DNA of 64,000 nt from Codonopsis lanceolata (lineage: Eukaryota; Streptophyta; Magnoliopsida; Asterales; Campanulaceae), in contig CM028382.1 of the NCBI GenBank assembly GCA_013146195.2, positions 113,201,237-113,265,236 of the forward strand, given 5' to 3'. The position numbers were made by a program, and so were the translations under genes. Positions within the stretch are counted from its first letter, which is position 1; the number at the start of each line of letters is the position of its first letter. This document shows positions 23,601-35,420 of the stretch, in pieces. The notes under the pieces are model-generated. The model was not told where the DNA came from. It saw only the letters and a list, made by a program, of their open reading frames with translations, and did not search any database.

Positions 23601-23745
23601 TATGCAACGGTTTTTTTCTCTTTTCCGAGCACTTTAGGAACAGTTTCACGAAAATGGACTTTGACTGTTGAAAAAAAGAGAGAGGTAATTAAGCAAATAG
23701 AGTTGGGAAAGGAGACCGACTTGCAATTTGCCCAAAAAGCTATTC
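20640..23745. mobile_element. Large inverted-repeat structure, possible long-TIR transposon with GATGCATC clusters
   Basis: Segments of the left arm match the right arm in inverted orientation and in the same order. 20660-20765 matches about 23735-23630 (shared TTTTTTCAACAGTYAAAGTCC). The GATGCATC-rich cluster at 21060-21240 matches about 23345-23110. 21240-21395 matches about 23110-22985 (shared CACTTACTCARTG). Spacing between the blocks is similar, about 300 and 285 bases. The arms are about 750 bp. The interior has two short 21-bp-period arrays (22120-22206 and 22490-22560). No transposase is seen. Two independent copies lying head to head are the alternative. Confidence 0.55.
22490..22560 (+). 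repeat. Three-copy 21-bp minisatellite
   Basis: The unit GCAAGCATCGCAACATMCRAC is repeated at an exact 21-bp step. On the + strand it reads as a heptapeptide repeat (TQASQHP-like). A related but less regular array with GGGCATCGCAATGC units lies at 22120-22206. Confidence 0.8.
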
Positions 23746-23833
23746 CTGCTAAGTTGCTAACAATGTTCATTCCGATCACTTATAAAAGGATTGTTATATG
23801 CCCGTATAATAAAATTATCAAAAATTGGATTTA

Positions 23834-23836
<3 letters not shown>

Positions 23837-23895
<59 letters not shown>
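23837..23895. repeat. (AT)n microsatellite
   Basis: Uninterrupted AT dinucleotides. Confidence 0.99.
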
Positions 23896-23898
<3 letters not shown>

Positions 23899-24913
23899 GC
23901 ATAAGCACATAATACTACTATAAATAACATTTTTTCGCCTAAAACACGTTTCTAAAATTGAAAAGTATTAAAAAAATGTGTCATGCCTTGAAAATGTAAG
24001 TTTCCATGTTTTCACCCTTATATTGATGGGAAAACTCTTTATTTTCTGGAAACAAATTAATTGAATGCATAGTAATTGGAGCCAAAAGGTGAAGCATTTT
24101 TTGGCAAGTGAATCACTTCCATTTGTTTATCTATATAAATAAAATAAATGTATTTTTTATAAACGAAATCACAATAAAAAAAACCTGACCGTAAACGAAA
24201 TAAAGACACCCGTATATATTTTTTACAATACATATTCAATTTAGTTCAAGAGCATGGCGTAAAAAATACATATTCAATTTAGTTCAACAGTATACTGTAA
24301 ATAATATAGATCTTGGTCGTAAAAATATGGATCCTGACGTTTACTGTTATACAATACATATTCAATCACAATAAATATGGATCCTCGTCATCTTTTCGTT
24401 ATTGGAATATTTTTTACAACTTGAGTGGAAGTTAAACGAAAGAAGCTCCTCAAAAAAATAAAAAATATATATAAAATCATTGCAAGATTTTAATTTTAAG
24501 ACCTATTTTATAAATATGTATTTTTTTAAAAACATATATGTTAAATACAGACCTTAATTAGAGATTTGTATTTGATGTTGTACTTGAAATATAAATAAAA
24601 AGATCTAGAAATTAGAGATTTGTATTTTAAAATAGATGAATTACATTAAAAATAAATTAGAAAAACATATCTGATAAATACAAATTAAAAATTTGAAGAT
24701 GTGTTTTTTTTGTTATACTCGAAATCTAAAAAAACAGGTCTAAAAATTGGAGATATGTATTGTATAACAGATGTATTTTATTAAAAAAAATTAAAATTAG
24801 ATCTGATAAAAATATCTTTTATAAAATTATTTAATCCATATAATCTAAAATAATATTTTCATGCTAAATATTCAAGTTAACCTTCACACTTTTATAAAAT
24901 TGTGGTATGAATA

Positions 24914-24990
24914 TTAGTAGTAGTAGTAGTAGTGATAATAATAATAATAATTTTATTATTATTATTATTTATTATTATTAATAATAATCA
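24914..24990. repeat. Compound trinucleotide microsatellite (TAG)(ATA)(TTA)
   Basis: Successive TAG, ATA and TTA/ATT runs. The last two are complementary and could fold. Confidence 0.95.
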
Positions 24991-25291
24991 TACTAATATA
25001 AAAAAATGTTATTTTTATTATTAATAGTAAGTTATTTGTTTTTGTTGTTGATATTTTTTTATTATTAATATTATTATTTTTTAATTTAAACAATTGAATC
25101 ACTAAAATCATTGAAATTAAAAATAAGTTTTCTTTCAAATAAAACTTTATACTCTAACGATGTTAGTAGAAGTATTACGTTTTGAACTTTTTGGTATTCA
25201 AAATTTAACTTTGGGATTTTTTAGATAGAAGAATTATATTTGAGACTTTTTAGATATGAGAATTTTTTTTAGTGGGACTTTTTAGTATTTT

Positions 25292-25295
<4 letters not shown>

Positions 25296-25331
<36 letters not shown>
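25296..25331. repeat. (GT)n microsatellite, 18 copies
   Basis: Uninterrupted GT dinucleotides. Confidence 0.98.
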
Positions 25332-25332
<1 letters not shown>

Positions 25333-25715
25333 TGCATTTTAAGTAACTAGGTTATGATTTATGGCAAATTGGCAATGCATTTAAATTGCAAAACTGAATT
25401 TAAGAATTTAAACATGTTTTACAATATTGTTCACACTTGCATCACAAGAGTAAACTCGAGCTTGATGCAACCAACAAACTGTAGGCTATGTTTAGCAGCT
25501 CAATTTTAAGTTTTTGATTTAAATTTAAAAAATAATTATATTTTTTACAAAACATATTTTGTTTGTTGAACATAATTATAAATCAAACTAAAATTCATAT
25601 CATATGTACAGTATTTTATTCTTCTCCAAAGCACATCGGTGTTGCTCCAACTTGTAAGTTTTAAGAGATTCCTGAACTCTAATATTTAAATTAAGGGTAA
25701 GTTTCTGGGAGAGTG

Positions 25716-25841
25716 GTAAGACAGTTTTACGAATATTAATTTGTAAGACAGTCATATTCTTTTATAGCTCAATTCATTAATACATGATGAGTCAGATAAG
25801 AGAAATTCGTTTTATAAAAAATATTTGTAAAACCGTCTGAC
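25716..25841. mobile_element. MITE, 126 bp
   Basis: The ends GTAAGACAGTTTTACGAAT and ATTTGTAAAACCGTCTGAC are inverted repeats. Diverged relatives lie near 9865-10010 and 10110-10195. No clear target duplication is seen, so the superfamily is unassigned. Confidence 0.65.
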
Positions 25842-26402
25842 TTATGTTTTTACCTTAAATTAATTTCATTGAATTAGAATTTGAATGGACTTGGTCAAGT
25901 CACAATGTGGGACCTATACAAATAAATTAGTACTGGTAATTAACTAAGACTCGGAAAATCACAACTGACAAGTAAGCAAGGACGTCAAGTCTGAAGACAA
26001 GAAGCAGCCGTTGACGATTTCCAAGAGTCGAAACTATTAACTATGCTCTTATTATATTATTTATATCGGCTATTCAGATTTTCAGGGTACCATTTTCAAG
26101 CGTGCATATCAACCACATGCATATATGACTTAAATATGGAGTAATGTTATAGCCATTTAATAAATATTTAATTTTATCTATAAAATGATGTAATATTTTC
26201 CGTGTTAGGTTGTGAACTACTCTATTTGTTTCTTAATAATTATTTTATTTTTATTTTTTGTCCGTTTAAAAATAATTGCTATGCTTTTAAATTTCATTTT
26301 TTTATTCCATAAATCTATCCAAACTCTTCCAACCCCCCCCCCAACGAGATTAGACCATTGGACCAAGGGCAAGGGAAGTGAGCGCTTTAACCAGGTAAAG
26401 CA
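25842..26402. other. Non-coding left flank of element B
   Basis: No gene is seen. A Stowaway-like left end (TACTCTATTTGTTTC near 26219) has no visible partner. A run of ten C residues lies near 26333-26342. Confidence 0.5.
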
Positions 26403-28655
26403 TGTAATATCTCTAAAATTTTGATAATATTTTTATAATAACGAAAATAATTGTAATTGGGCATATTTTGATTTAATAACAACCCACTTCATTTTGTTTA
26501 TTGAGATTGGGCTTGAGCCTAATTAGTTGGTCATTTGACAATGATAGTCGGAAAGCAAAATAAATAAAGAGTTGTTAATAATAACAGTAAATAAATTAGG
26601 ATAATTAAAAGGCAGTTAATATATTCATAACGAGAGGTAAGCTGTAAATATGTGAATTAGGGGGGGGGAGTAAATACGGGAAGCCAAGGGACGTCCTCTC
26701 TTTGCACGATCAGCCTTAACTTCCCTCTTGCTAACAGAGAAATTATGTTTCTTCAAAGCTAATTAGTGAGAGGAAGGCAAGGGGCATGGCGCTGGATATA
26801 TAAGAGTGGGTATTCCTAGTTGGTTCCGGCACCAAACTAAAACTGAGCACACATAGAGAGAATTTTTCTAATTTCTTGAAGTTAAGGAAACCGACGGCGC
26901 ACCAGACCACCAGAAGGCGAGATCGCGAGTCTTTGGTTGAGGTAAGAGATTGCTTCTCTTGTTTCTAATCTTAGTCGTGTGATTCTTTGGCTGAAATAAA
27001 CAGGTTGGATATCTGTTTAAAGGTTGGGACAATTTTTAGAGTAAATGATGGTGTGGTTATGTTGGGGGTCCCTTTGGGTTGGTGAATCGGTGAAGTGAAT
27101 AATGGAAGGGTTGGGTTGCTGCCATTAACAAAAAAAAGAAAAAGAAAGGGGATGTAGATAAGAAAGGGGAAGAGTCACATGTAGATTATAAAGGAGAGGG
27201 AGTGTGCACATGTTGTGTGTATAGTGATAAGAGAGTAAAGGAAAAAAAATAGGGAAAGAAGAAAAGAAAGGGAAATGAAACGAAGGTAGTCACTGTTAGC
27301 TTGATAGAAGGAAAAATAAAGTATGGAGGCAATTGATTTGATAGTGGCAGGAGGAGGGGGGTTGGCCGTTGTGTATGTTGTCAGTGGAAAGGGGTAGACT
27401 AGGTGGGGTTCTGGGAAATTTTGGGTGTTGTGCAATTCATATTCTAGCAATGGGTTAGTTCAAGTTGGTTAACGTCATTTTGGAAAAAAAAATGTAATAA
27501 TAATAATTAAATAATAAAACAAACTAATAGTCTAATGTAAAATGTAATATTTAACTTAAGTATGGGGGATACCTATTTAATTAAACTATTTACTTTGTAT
27601 CTTAGATTTGAGCAAGCACAGTTAGCTGCAAATTTTTTGGGTACGACGTGATTGCACTGCATCAAGAGGTAAGAGATTATACTTCTTTAAGTTATTTGAT
27701 CGTCCTATTTTATTCGGTAGGTTTCCGTTATAATTTTATTGGCTTAACATTTTCCTTGTAAACACATGCTCGACATTCGCCAATATTTGCTTTGAACTCC
27801 GTCAAACCTATTTTGTTCATACTCTGAATTTTGAAATTTTCGTAACCCATGTTTGACTTCTTTGAAATATCAACTCGTTGGAATATGGATTACATATTCT
27901 TTTTTGGACGTTTGACTTTATTTGGAACTCTCTCGTGATCACTAAGTAAAATAAATTGTTACGTGAAATATGTAACACTAATGAAACGATGAAATTATTT
28001 AACACCACTGGACATATGGTGAGATTATCCGAATACACCTTCAGGCCCGTTGAGGTAGTCAGCTAGGTCGAAATGACCGCTTATGTAATTATGGAATCTA
28101 CGCGTGTCCCTTGTTTTCAACTGGTATGGGATGGTTGGCGGCAATTTGACATCCTATATTTGTTTCGAGCCTGGTCTTTTACTTGAGATTCCAGATTAAC
28201 GTATGTATTTGATTTTACTGTTGCTACATCTGGTTGATGCAATTATTTGGTTTTTATAAATTATTTGACTGTTTGACAAAATCTGTTCCTTGTGGTCAAC
28301 TCCCCCTTAGAAATCGGAAGGGTCGTACATGAACTTGCTAGGCATTGTTCGCTCACCTTTTTTTACTTTTCTTCAGGTCGTAAGTAAATTGGGATCTTTT
28401 TGGGCTCGAGTGGGCCGTGTGGAGAGTGACTCGTGCAGACATAAATTCCTGAGTTTTTGAAGTTTTTTTTTATGGTTATTTTAATGGACAATTATCTTGT
28501 ATTGGGATTGGTGGAGCCAATTACATTTTGGGATTTGTAATAGAAAGTTAATGTGTTTTTACTTAGAGGAATTGTAATGTTTTATTTTAGATGTTTTGTG
28601 GTGACTTGGTCAAATTGTGGGGTCGTAGTGTCAGTACCGAGTTTGGGGCGTTACA
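26403..28655 (+). repeat. 5' LTR of element B, 2253 bp
   Basis: It starts TGTAATATCTC and ends GGGGCGTTACA, and matches the 3' LTR almost throughout. A TATA box TATATAAG lies at 26797-26804. Possible splice donors GAG|GTAAGAGATT occur at about 26938 and 27669, downstream of the expected start, and suggest a spliced leader. Small reading frames inside it are not credible genes. Confidence 0.95.
26797..26804 (+). promoter_or_regulatory. TATA box in the 5' LTR of element B
   Basis: TATATAAG. The same place in the 3' LTR (37064-37071) reads TATTTAAG, so the two promoters have diverged. Confidence 0.7.
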
Positions 28656-28658
28656 AAG

Positions 28659-28670
28659 TGGTATCAGAAC
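28659..28670 (+). promoter_or_regulatory. Primer binding site, initiator-Met tRNA type
   Basis: TGGTATCAGAAC begins three bases after the 5' LTR. It matches the complement of the plant initiator methionine tRNA 3' end, used by most chromoviruses, with a possible change in the last bases. Confidence 0.9.
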
Positions 28671-28856
28671 TTAGCTTAAGATCTTGAGGGTTATAGGTTC
28701 TAAGGGTTATGATAGAAATAGGAATGAGATGGTAGAGTTAAGAACATTATTGAAATTTGGGTTTATTTTTAAAAGGACTAATTCATCGATTGGTTATGTA
28801 TAGGAATGACGTGTACCCGACAAACTGATAGGAAGACCTGTACTAATTAATCTCTT

Positions 28857-29222
28857 TTGGCACCTAGGGGGCTATTCAATGAGGCACATGCGAAGTTAGT
28901 CCGTTCCCGCCGTGCCTTTCGTAGGATGAAAGATTTTAAGGATGAGCTTGTGGTTCACCTGCGTGCTCAAATGCAAGCAACCAAGAACGCTAGACATGTG
29001 CTTGATTTGGTGCGCGCTAGTCTCACCCAAACCATCAACAAAGTTCCAGAGGAAAAGTTGTGGTCTTTCCTGAACCCCATACATGTTGACTCGGATTCAG
29101 AGGAGGGGGAGGATGGCGTGGCAGATGACGAGATGGAGGAAAGCGAGTCCGAGGACTCCGAATCCGACGAGGAAGAGGGGGCTATAGCCGAGAGAGTGCA
29201 CACTAACAGTTGGATAGAGTGA
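28857..29222 (+). CDS. Leader reading frame upstream of gag in element B (121 codons, unknown function)
   Basis: An open frame sits between the primer site and gag. It opens at a TTG codon that looks like a mutated ATG (followed by GCACCTAGG); the first in-frame ATG is at 28926. The N-terminal 75 residues are basic and probably helical (RSRRAFRRMKDFKDEL, then a VRASLTQTI stretch). The C-terminal third is very acidic (SDSEEGEDG then EESESEDSESDEEEG). I do not recognise a family. Unlike the gag and pol parts of this element it has no internal stop, which may mean recent function or chance. Element D has only about 100 bases between primer site and gag and no such frame. Confidence 0.5.
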   Translation: MAPRGLFNEAHAKLVRSRRAFRRMKDFKDELVVHLRAQMQATKNARHVLDLVRASLTQTINKVPEEKLWSFLNPIHVDSDSEEGEDGVADDEMEESESEDSESDEEEGAIAERVHTNSWIE

Positions 29223-29549
29223 TTAGTAGTACCTTAAGATAAGCGTTTTTCTTTATGTTTAAGGACGTTAGTAGCTCCTTTCTGCTTTCCACTTTGTTGT
29301 GGGTTAAAGTCCCATGTTTGAACTTATTTTGGATGTAATGAAAATTCCTCAAGGATAATATAAATGCCTTATTTGAATGCATATCGTTTGATTTGTCTGG
29401 TACCCTACATCCTCTCAGTTGATGCCGAGGAACTTTTGGCGTAATAATCATTTAAGCCTTAAGGGTTAAGCTTAAAAAAAGATGTTAGGTATAAATACAT
29501 TTCTACTTTATGTGTGTGTGACACTTTGTTATCCATGAAACAGTATTAG

Positions 29550-30587
29550 ATGGCTCGTGGAGGTCGCTCGAGCGTAAGAGGGCGTGGGCGTGGTCGCGGA
29601 CAAACTAATCGTGGGGAAAGAGTCGAGGAAAACTCTACCTCCGGGGTTGCTGGTGAGGAGTAGCCTGGAGTCAATGTCAATGGTCCCCGTCCCTTGGACC
29701 AAACACTTGTGGCTCTCCTTCAAATTCTCACTCAGGCAGTCCTGACAAATATGGGTCAGGCAAACACTACACCCATTGTCCAACCAGAGCAACAGCCACC
29801 ACCACTACCCCAACCAGAACAATAACCACCACCACCAACTCAACCTAAACCCCAACCCCAACCCCAGCCACAAACCCAGAACCAAGCATCTTCGAAGGAC
29901 CTCCTTGAAGCTTTCCAAAGGCGGAAACCTAAAACCTTCTCTGGTGCGCCTAACACTGAGAAACCGGAAGAATGGTTGAAACATATGGAAAAAATATTCA
30001 GAACCATAACTTGTACTGACGAGCAAAAGGTTAGATTTACCACCTTTGTGTTGGAAGGTGAGGCTAGTGAGTGGTGGGAGTTAGAGGAGAGGACTGCCCA
30101 AGCAAGTGGTGTGGCCACCTATACTTGGGAAATGTTTTGTGAAGCTTTTAACAAGAAGTATTTCCCTCGTAGTATGCGAGAATGGAGGCTAGTGGAGTTT
30201 CTCAACTTGGAGCAAGGGACTATGAATGTGGATGAGTACAATGCTAAGTTTACGGAGTTGTCAAGATATGCTCTTAATTTTCTTGAGGATGTGGATCAGA
30301 AGGCAAGGAAATTTGAGAGAGGACTCAACAGTCAAATCAGTTTCAGGTTAACAGCTTTGAAGTTGCCAGCTCATGCAGAGGTTCTGGATCAGGCTCGAAT
30401 GGTCGAGCAGGAGTCGGATGAGTACCACAGGAAAAAGGAAGATAAGAAGAGGAACTCGGAGGACAGCTCAAGGAGGTACCGAGGACAATCTGGTGGTCAA
30501 GGAAGTGGTGGTTACGGTAACAAGAGAAGGGCCACTGAGGAAAATCGTTTCAAAAGGGAGGCTCAGCCATCAAGGAATCAGTGTTAG
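29550..30587 (+). pseudogene. Tekay gag of element B (two internal stops)
   Basis: The ATG at 29550 opens an Arg/Gly-rich head (ARGGRSSVRGRGRGRG), a Pro/Gln-rich linker, then the conserved Gag region: FQRRKPKTFSGAP, EEWLKHMEKIFRTI, TFVLEGEASEWW, FNKKYFPRSMREWRLVEF, FTELSRYA and FERGL. This is the retrotransposon Gag domain that assembles particles. In-frame stops lie at 29661 and 29823 and the frame ends at 30585. The zinc knuckle follows in another frame, so a frameshift lies between about 30560 and 30630. The two early stops fall in the low-complexity head; the conserved core is uninterrupted. Confidence 0.9.
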
Positions 30588-31340
30588 AGTTAGTACCAGG
30601 GATCAAATTTTAATCCAAAAACAAACGATACGTGCTGCACTTGTGGGGGTTGGCATCCAAACAAGCCTTGCTATTGTGGTTCAGGGGCATGTTTTAACCG
30701 TGGTAAGGTGGGGCACATGATCAGGAATTACCCGGAGTCGCTCAAAAGTACTTTCAACAAGGGCTCGGGGAGTAGGGACAAGGACAAACCCAAGGCACAA
30801 GGAAGAGTTTTTGTTATGACAACTAAGGATGCTCGGGCAACCAATGATGTGGTGGCAGGTACTGTACATCTCTATACCCGTAATGTGTATGCTTTAATTG
30901 ATCCTGGTGCCACCCACTCTATCATTTTTGCTGCTCTTGCATGTCGTATGAAATTATCTCCCCAAGATCTAGATGTCGAGTTGGTCATAGATACCCCAAT
31001 CAAGGAATCTATTCCGGTAACTACAGTGTTTAGGTCTTGCACTCTGAAACTCGGGGATAGGGAGTTGCCTGTTGACTTAATACCCTTAGACATTCAAAAT
31101 TTCGATATTATATTTGGTATGGATTGGTTAGCTGCTTTCCATGCTAGGGTGAATTGTTTTGAAAAAGAGGTGGTGTTTTGCATTCCTGGTGAGCTAGAGT
31201 TTAGGTTTAATAGTTCCAAACCAGTAGGCGTGTCGGGTTTTATTTCTTTCCTAAAGGCAAGGAGACTTTTGAGAAAGGGTTTCCAGGGATATCTAGCTTC
31301 CATCACCGATACTTGTAAGGAAGGAGTTAGCCTTGAATGA
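30588..31340 (+). pseudogene. Zinc knuckles and aspartic protease of element B
   Basis: From about 30633 the frame reads a Tekay-type double knuckle: CTCGGWHPNKPC followed by CFNRGKVGHMIRNYP. In the latter, two of the CCHC cysteines are replaced (R and Y). Next comes the protease with LIDPGATHS near 30895; the D-P-G variant of D-T-G is normal in this lineage. VDLIPLDIQNFDIIFGMDWL follows. The frame stops at 31338, just before the sequence leading to RT (VFPEDLPGLP). Protease would mature Gag-Pol; here it cannot be translated in frame with gag. Confidence 0.88.
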
Positions 31341-32785
31341 CTTCCGGTAGTTAATGAGTTTGGGGATGTGTTTCCAGAGGACCTACCCGGTCTACCACTA
31401 GAGCGAGAGGTATAATTTATGATTGACCTAGTGCTTGGGACGACACCCATCTCTAAGGTACCATATAGGATGGCGCCGGTGGAACTTAAGGAATTGAAGG
31501 AGCAGTTGCAAGAACTGTTGGAAAAAGGGTTAATTAGGCCGAGCGTTTCACCTTAGGGTGCTCCGGTGTTGTTTGTAAAGAAGAAGGACGGGTTTATGAG
31601 GTTATGTATTGATTATCGGGAGTTGAATCGGGTTACAGTAAAAAATATGTATCCTCTACCAAGGATTGATGATTTGTTTGACCAGTTGCAAGGTGCTCGT
31701 TACTTCTCCAAGATCGATCTCCGATCAGGTTACCATCTGTTAAGGGTTAGGAAGGTAGATATTGCTAAAACGATGTTTAGAACCGGATATGCCTACTATG
31801 AGTTCCGGGTTATGCCATTTGGGTTGACTAATGCTCCAGCCGCATTTATGGACCTGATGAATAGGGTATTCGAGAAGTTTATTGACCACTGTGTGATTGT
31901 GTTCATTGATGATATCTTAGTTTACTCTAAGACCAAGGAGGAGCATGAAGAGCATTTGAGAGCTGTGTTGCAGATCTTAAGAGAAAAAAGTTATATGCCA
32001 AATTTAAGAAGTGTGAATTTTGGTTAGAGAAGGTAGCTTTCTTGGGGTACGTGGTAACGAAGGATGGAATCTCTGTGGACCCAGCCAAGATTGGGACAGT
32101 AGTAAATTGGGAGAGACCAACAACTATCACGGAGGTTAGAAGTTTCCTGGGGTTGGCTGGTTATTACCGCCGATTTGTGGAGGGGTTCTCGAAGATAGCA
32201 GTACCCTTGTCCAGATTGACCCAGAAGAATGTTAAGTTTGTGTGGACAGATGAGTGTGAGGCTAGTTTTCAAGAGTTGAAGAATCGGTTGGTATTGGCTC
32301 CAATCCTTACCTTACCATCTGGGTTAGAAGGATTCGTGATCTACAGTGATGCATCGCTAAAAGGATTATGTTGCGTATTGATGCAGAATGACAAGGTAGT
32401 TGCTTACGTTTCCCGACAACTCAAGAACTATGATAAGAACTATCCAACTCATGATTTGGAGTTGGCAGCTGTGGTGTTTGCTTTGAAAATTTGGAGGCAT
32501 TATCTGTATGGGGAGAAATATGAGATTTATACCGACCATAAAAGTCTTGAGTATATATTCACTCAAAAAGAGTTAAACATGCGGCAACGAAGATGGTTGG
32601 AACTACTTAAGGATTATGATTGTACGATACTATACCACCATGGAAAGCCCAACGTCGTGGCTGACGTTTTGAGCCGGAAGAACCAATGGAGCTTATTGGC
32701 AGCTATGATCACTAAGGAAAGGAGAATTTTAGACGACTTTGAGTCCTTGGGAATTAAAGTCAGGGTTCCAGATAGTAGATGACTT
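31341..32785 (+). pseudogene. Reverse transcriptase and RNase H of element B
   Basis: RT motifs are clear: LFVKKKDGFMRLCIDYRELN, YPLPRIDDLFDQL, FSKIDLRSGYH, FGLTNAPAAFMDLMN and the catalytic FIDDILVYS near 31902. Stops at 31413 and 31554 precede the open part. An indel near 31990 shifts the frame before the FLGYVV thumb region. RNase H follows at 32330-32700 with YSDAS, DLELAAVVFAL and YTDHKSL, i.e. the catalytic D-E-D, ending at VVADVLSRK. A stop at 32780 separates it from integrase. There is a single RNase H, as expected for a chromovirus. Confidence 0.92.
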
Positions 32786-34243
32786 TTGGCCGTAATGAGT
32801 GTGCAACCATCATTATTAAAAAGGATTAAGACAGGACAGGCTGTGGACCCAAGGTTGATGAAAGTCTCAAAGGGTCTCGAAGAGGGTCGTCATTCAGATT
32901 TCCGGGTTAGTAGTGATGTAATTCTACGTTTTGGATCCAGAGTTTGTGTCCCCTCGGACCCAGAATTTAAAAAGGAAATCTTGGAGGAACCACATAACTC
33001 GAGGTTCACAGTACACCCCGATAGTACTAAGATGTAGCGGGATGTACGTGATACCTTTTGGTGGAACAACATGAAAAGGTAGATCGAGGAGTTCGTCTCC
33101 AAGTGTTTGGTATGTCAGCAAGTGAAGATCGAGCATCAGAAGCCAGGAGGGTTATTGCAGTCATTGCCAGTACCAGAGTGGAAGTGGGAACATATCACCA
33201 TGGACTTTGTGATAGGGTTGCCTAGGACCTTGAAGGGTCACAATGCTATATGGGTTATTGTGGACCGATTAACCAAGTCTGCACATTTTCTGGCTTTTCG
33301 GGTTACCGATTTTTTGGAGAAGTTAGCAAGGTTGTACGTCAGCGAGATTGTCAGATTGCATGGGGTTCCGGTCTCGATTGTGTCAGATCGTGATGCAAGG
33401 TTCACCTCTAAGTTTTGGGCCAGTTTGCAGAAGGCGTTAGGTACCAAGTTGAGCATGAGAACGACTTTTCACCCACTAACAGATGGTCAGTCAGAACGGA
33501 CCATACAGACACTAGAGGACATGTTGCGAACATGTGCTTTGAATTTGCAGGCCAGTTGGGATGATCACTTGCCGTTGGTAGAGTTCACGTATAACAATAG
33601 TTATGACACAAGTATTGGAATGGCACTGTACGAGGCTTTGTATGGGCGGAAGTGTCGATCACCTACCTGTTGAGATGAAGTGGGTGAAAGGCGAAGCTTA
33701 CAGGACCCGAGTTAGTTCAAGCTACATCGGAGAAGGTGCAGTTGATCAGAAAATGACTTTTTATGACACATAGTAGGCAGAAGTTGTATGCCGACAACCG
33801 TCGTCATGGACTTGAATTCGAAGTGGGGGATCACGTGTTTCTAAAGATTTTGCCCACAAGATGAGTTATGAGATTTGGCATTAAAGGTAAGTTGAGTCCG
33901 AGGTTTGTTAGACCATTTGAAATACTCAAGCGGGTGGGAGAAGTTGCCTATCGACTTGCTTTACCACCTACACTCTCTGGAGTTCACAATGTGTTCCATG
34001 TGTCGATGCTAAGAAAGTACATGTTAGACCCTAGTCATGTGATCGCGTATGAACCCTTGCAACTCCGAGAAGACTTGAGCTATGATGAGCAACCTGTCCG
34101 AATTGTGGATCAGAAGGATCAAGTTTTGAGAAAATGAGCCATTCCGTATGTCAAAGTTCAATGGAGCAACCATACCGAAAGGGAAGCTACTTGGGAGCTC
34201 AAGGAAGAGATAAAAGAGAAATATCCCGAGCTATTTGTTTGAC
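32786..34243 (+). pseudogene. Integrase with chromodomain-like tail of element B
   Basis: The HHCC zinc module is split by stops at 33036 and 33080 (KCLVCQQVK retained). The catalytic core at 33107-33673 is open with all three acids in context: TMDFVIGLP, SIVSDRDARFTS and DGQSERTIQ. A stop at 33672 interrupts RSPTC*DEV. The GPY/F-like region resumes at 33868 (LSPRFVRPFEIL, GVHNVFHVSMLRKY). After a stop at 34135 the element ends with VKVQWSNHTEREATWE, the chromodomain-like motif typical of Tekay integrases, which is thought to guide insertion to chromatin. Confidence 0.92.
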
Positions 34244-34274
34244 CAGGTACGTCAAGTTTAGAGGACTAAACTTA

Positions 34275-34291
34275 TTTTAAGGGGGTGAGAG
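34275..34291 (+). promoter_or_regulatory. Polypurine tract of element B
   Basis: TTTTAAGGGGGTGAGAG directly before the TGTAATATCC that opens the 3' LTR. Confidence 0.85.
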
Positions 34292-35105
34292 TGTAATATC
34301 CTTTAAATTTTGATAATATTTTTATAATAATGGAAATAATTGTAATTGAGCCTATTTTGATTTAATAGCAACCCACTTCATTTTGTTAATTGAGATTGGA
34401 CTTGAGCCTAATTAGTTGGCCATTTGACAATAATAGTCGAAAAGCAAAATAAATGGGATAATTGCATAAAAAACCCTGGCCTATTTTAGGTTTTGCAAAT
34501 TGAACCCTGACAATTGTTTATAGGCATATTGAACCCCAGACTATTATTTTCAGTTCAATTCAAACCCTCCGTCTATTTCAGATGTTAACTTCTAACGGGA
34601 AGGTGAGTAGGATGCCAACGTGGCATCCTACGTGGCCAATTTTATTTCTTATAAACCTTGTGCAATTTTTGTAATTTCATAAAAAACCCTAAAATTTATT
34701 TTCACCAAATAAAGCCTTAAAATTTAAAATAAATAGTTATTTATATACCAATTTCATTTTAAAAAAATAAAGTTATTTTTTTTAGAAAATAGGGCTCAAA
34801 ATATGATGCAAGTTTCAATGAGTATTTAATATTTAATACACATCCGATCCTAAATAATCATCATGTTTGATTTCGTACACAAATTAAGAAAAACAAAGTA
34901 TTTATTTAATATGTAATATTTTAATAAAAATTAAAAATTAATATCTTTGTTTTAAAATTTATTAATAACATTTAATATTATGTTTAAAACTATAATTTTA
35001 AATTATAAATTTTCTTAAAGAAGTTAAAAACTAATTAAAGTAAAATTTGTTACCCATTTGATATTTTAGATATTTTTAAATTATACATTAAAAACTATTC
35101 TAAAA

Positions 35106-35420
35106 ATGCATAAGCAAAAATTCTACTACATAAGCAAACCCAGCCGCCCCTTCATATCTTCTTCTTCTTCGGCGAACTCCTTCTTCCTCTTCGGCTTCGA
35201 TACCTCCCATGCCCACCATACCTCCCATGCCCACCATAGCCGGCGCCACCCTTCTCCCATATCTCGCCGCCTTCTTCATCTCCTAAGTCGACTCCGTCCC
35301 CAGCCTCGCCTATTTAGATCCAGGCCTTCTATCTTTTCCCAAATAATCTCCATGTCCCCACCCATCTCCCCAGGCCAGGCTTCATCTCCCATTCATCTCA
35401 CCCACTCCAGGTAGGTCCCT
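35106..35420. other. GC-rich interior of the Pack-MULE, left part
   Basis: This stretch differs in composition from the AT-rich TIRs. It includes an exact 18-bp tandem duplication (ACCTCCCATGCCCACCAT, 35210-35245). It is open on the + strand for 102 codons, but the product is low-complexity and unrecognised. It may be a second captured fragment. Confidence 0.4.

Larger units (their letters stand above)
23746..25715. other. AT-rich non-coding DNA with microsatellites
   Basis: No gene is seen. It holds an AT run (23837-23895), a short direct repeat (ATACATATTCAATTTAGTTC near 24228 and 24269), TAG/ATA/TTA trinucleotide tracts (24914-24990) and a GT run (25296-25331). Confidence 0.7.

Noticed and set aside
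29203..29451. Minus-strand frame 29203-29451 in the element B leader
   Set aside because: No motif and it lies opposite the transcribed leader.
35106..35414. + strand 102-codon frame in the Pack-MULE as a gene
   Set aside because: Low-complexity product; the recognisable captured sequence next to it runs on the other strand.
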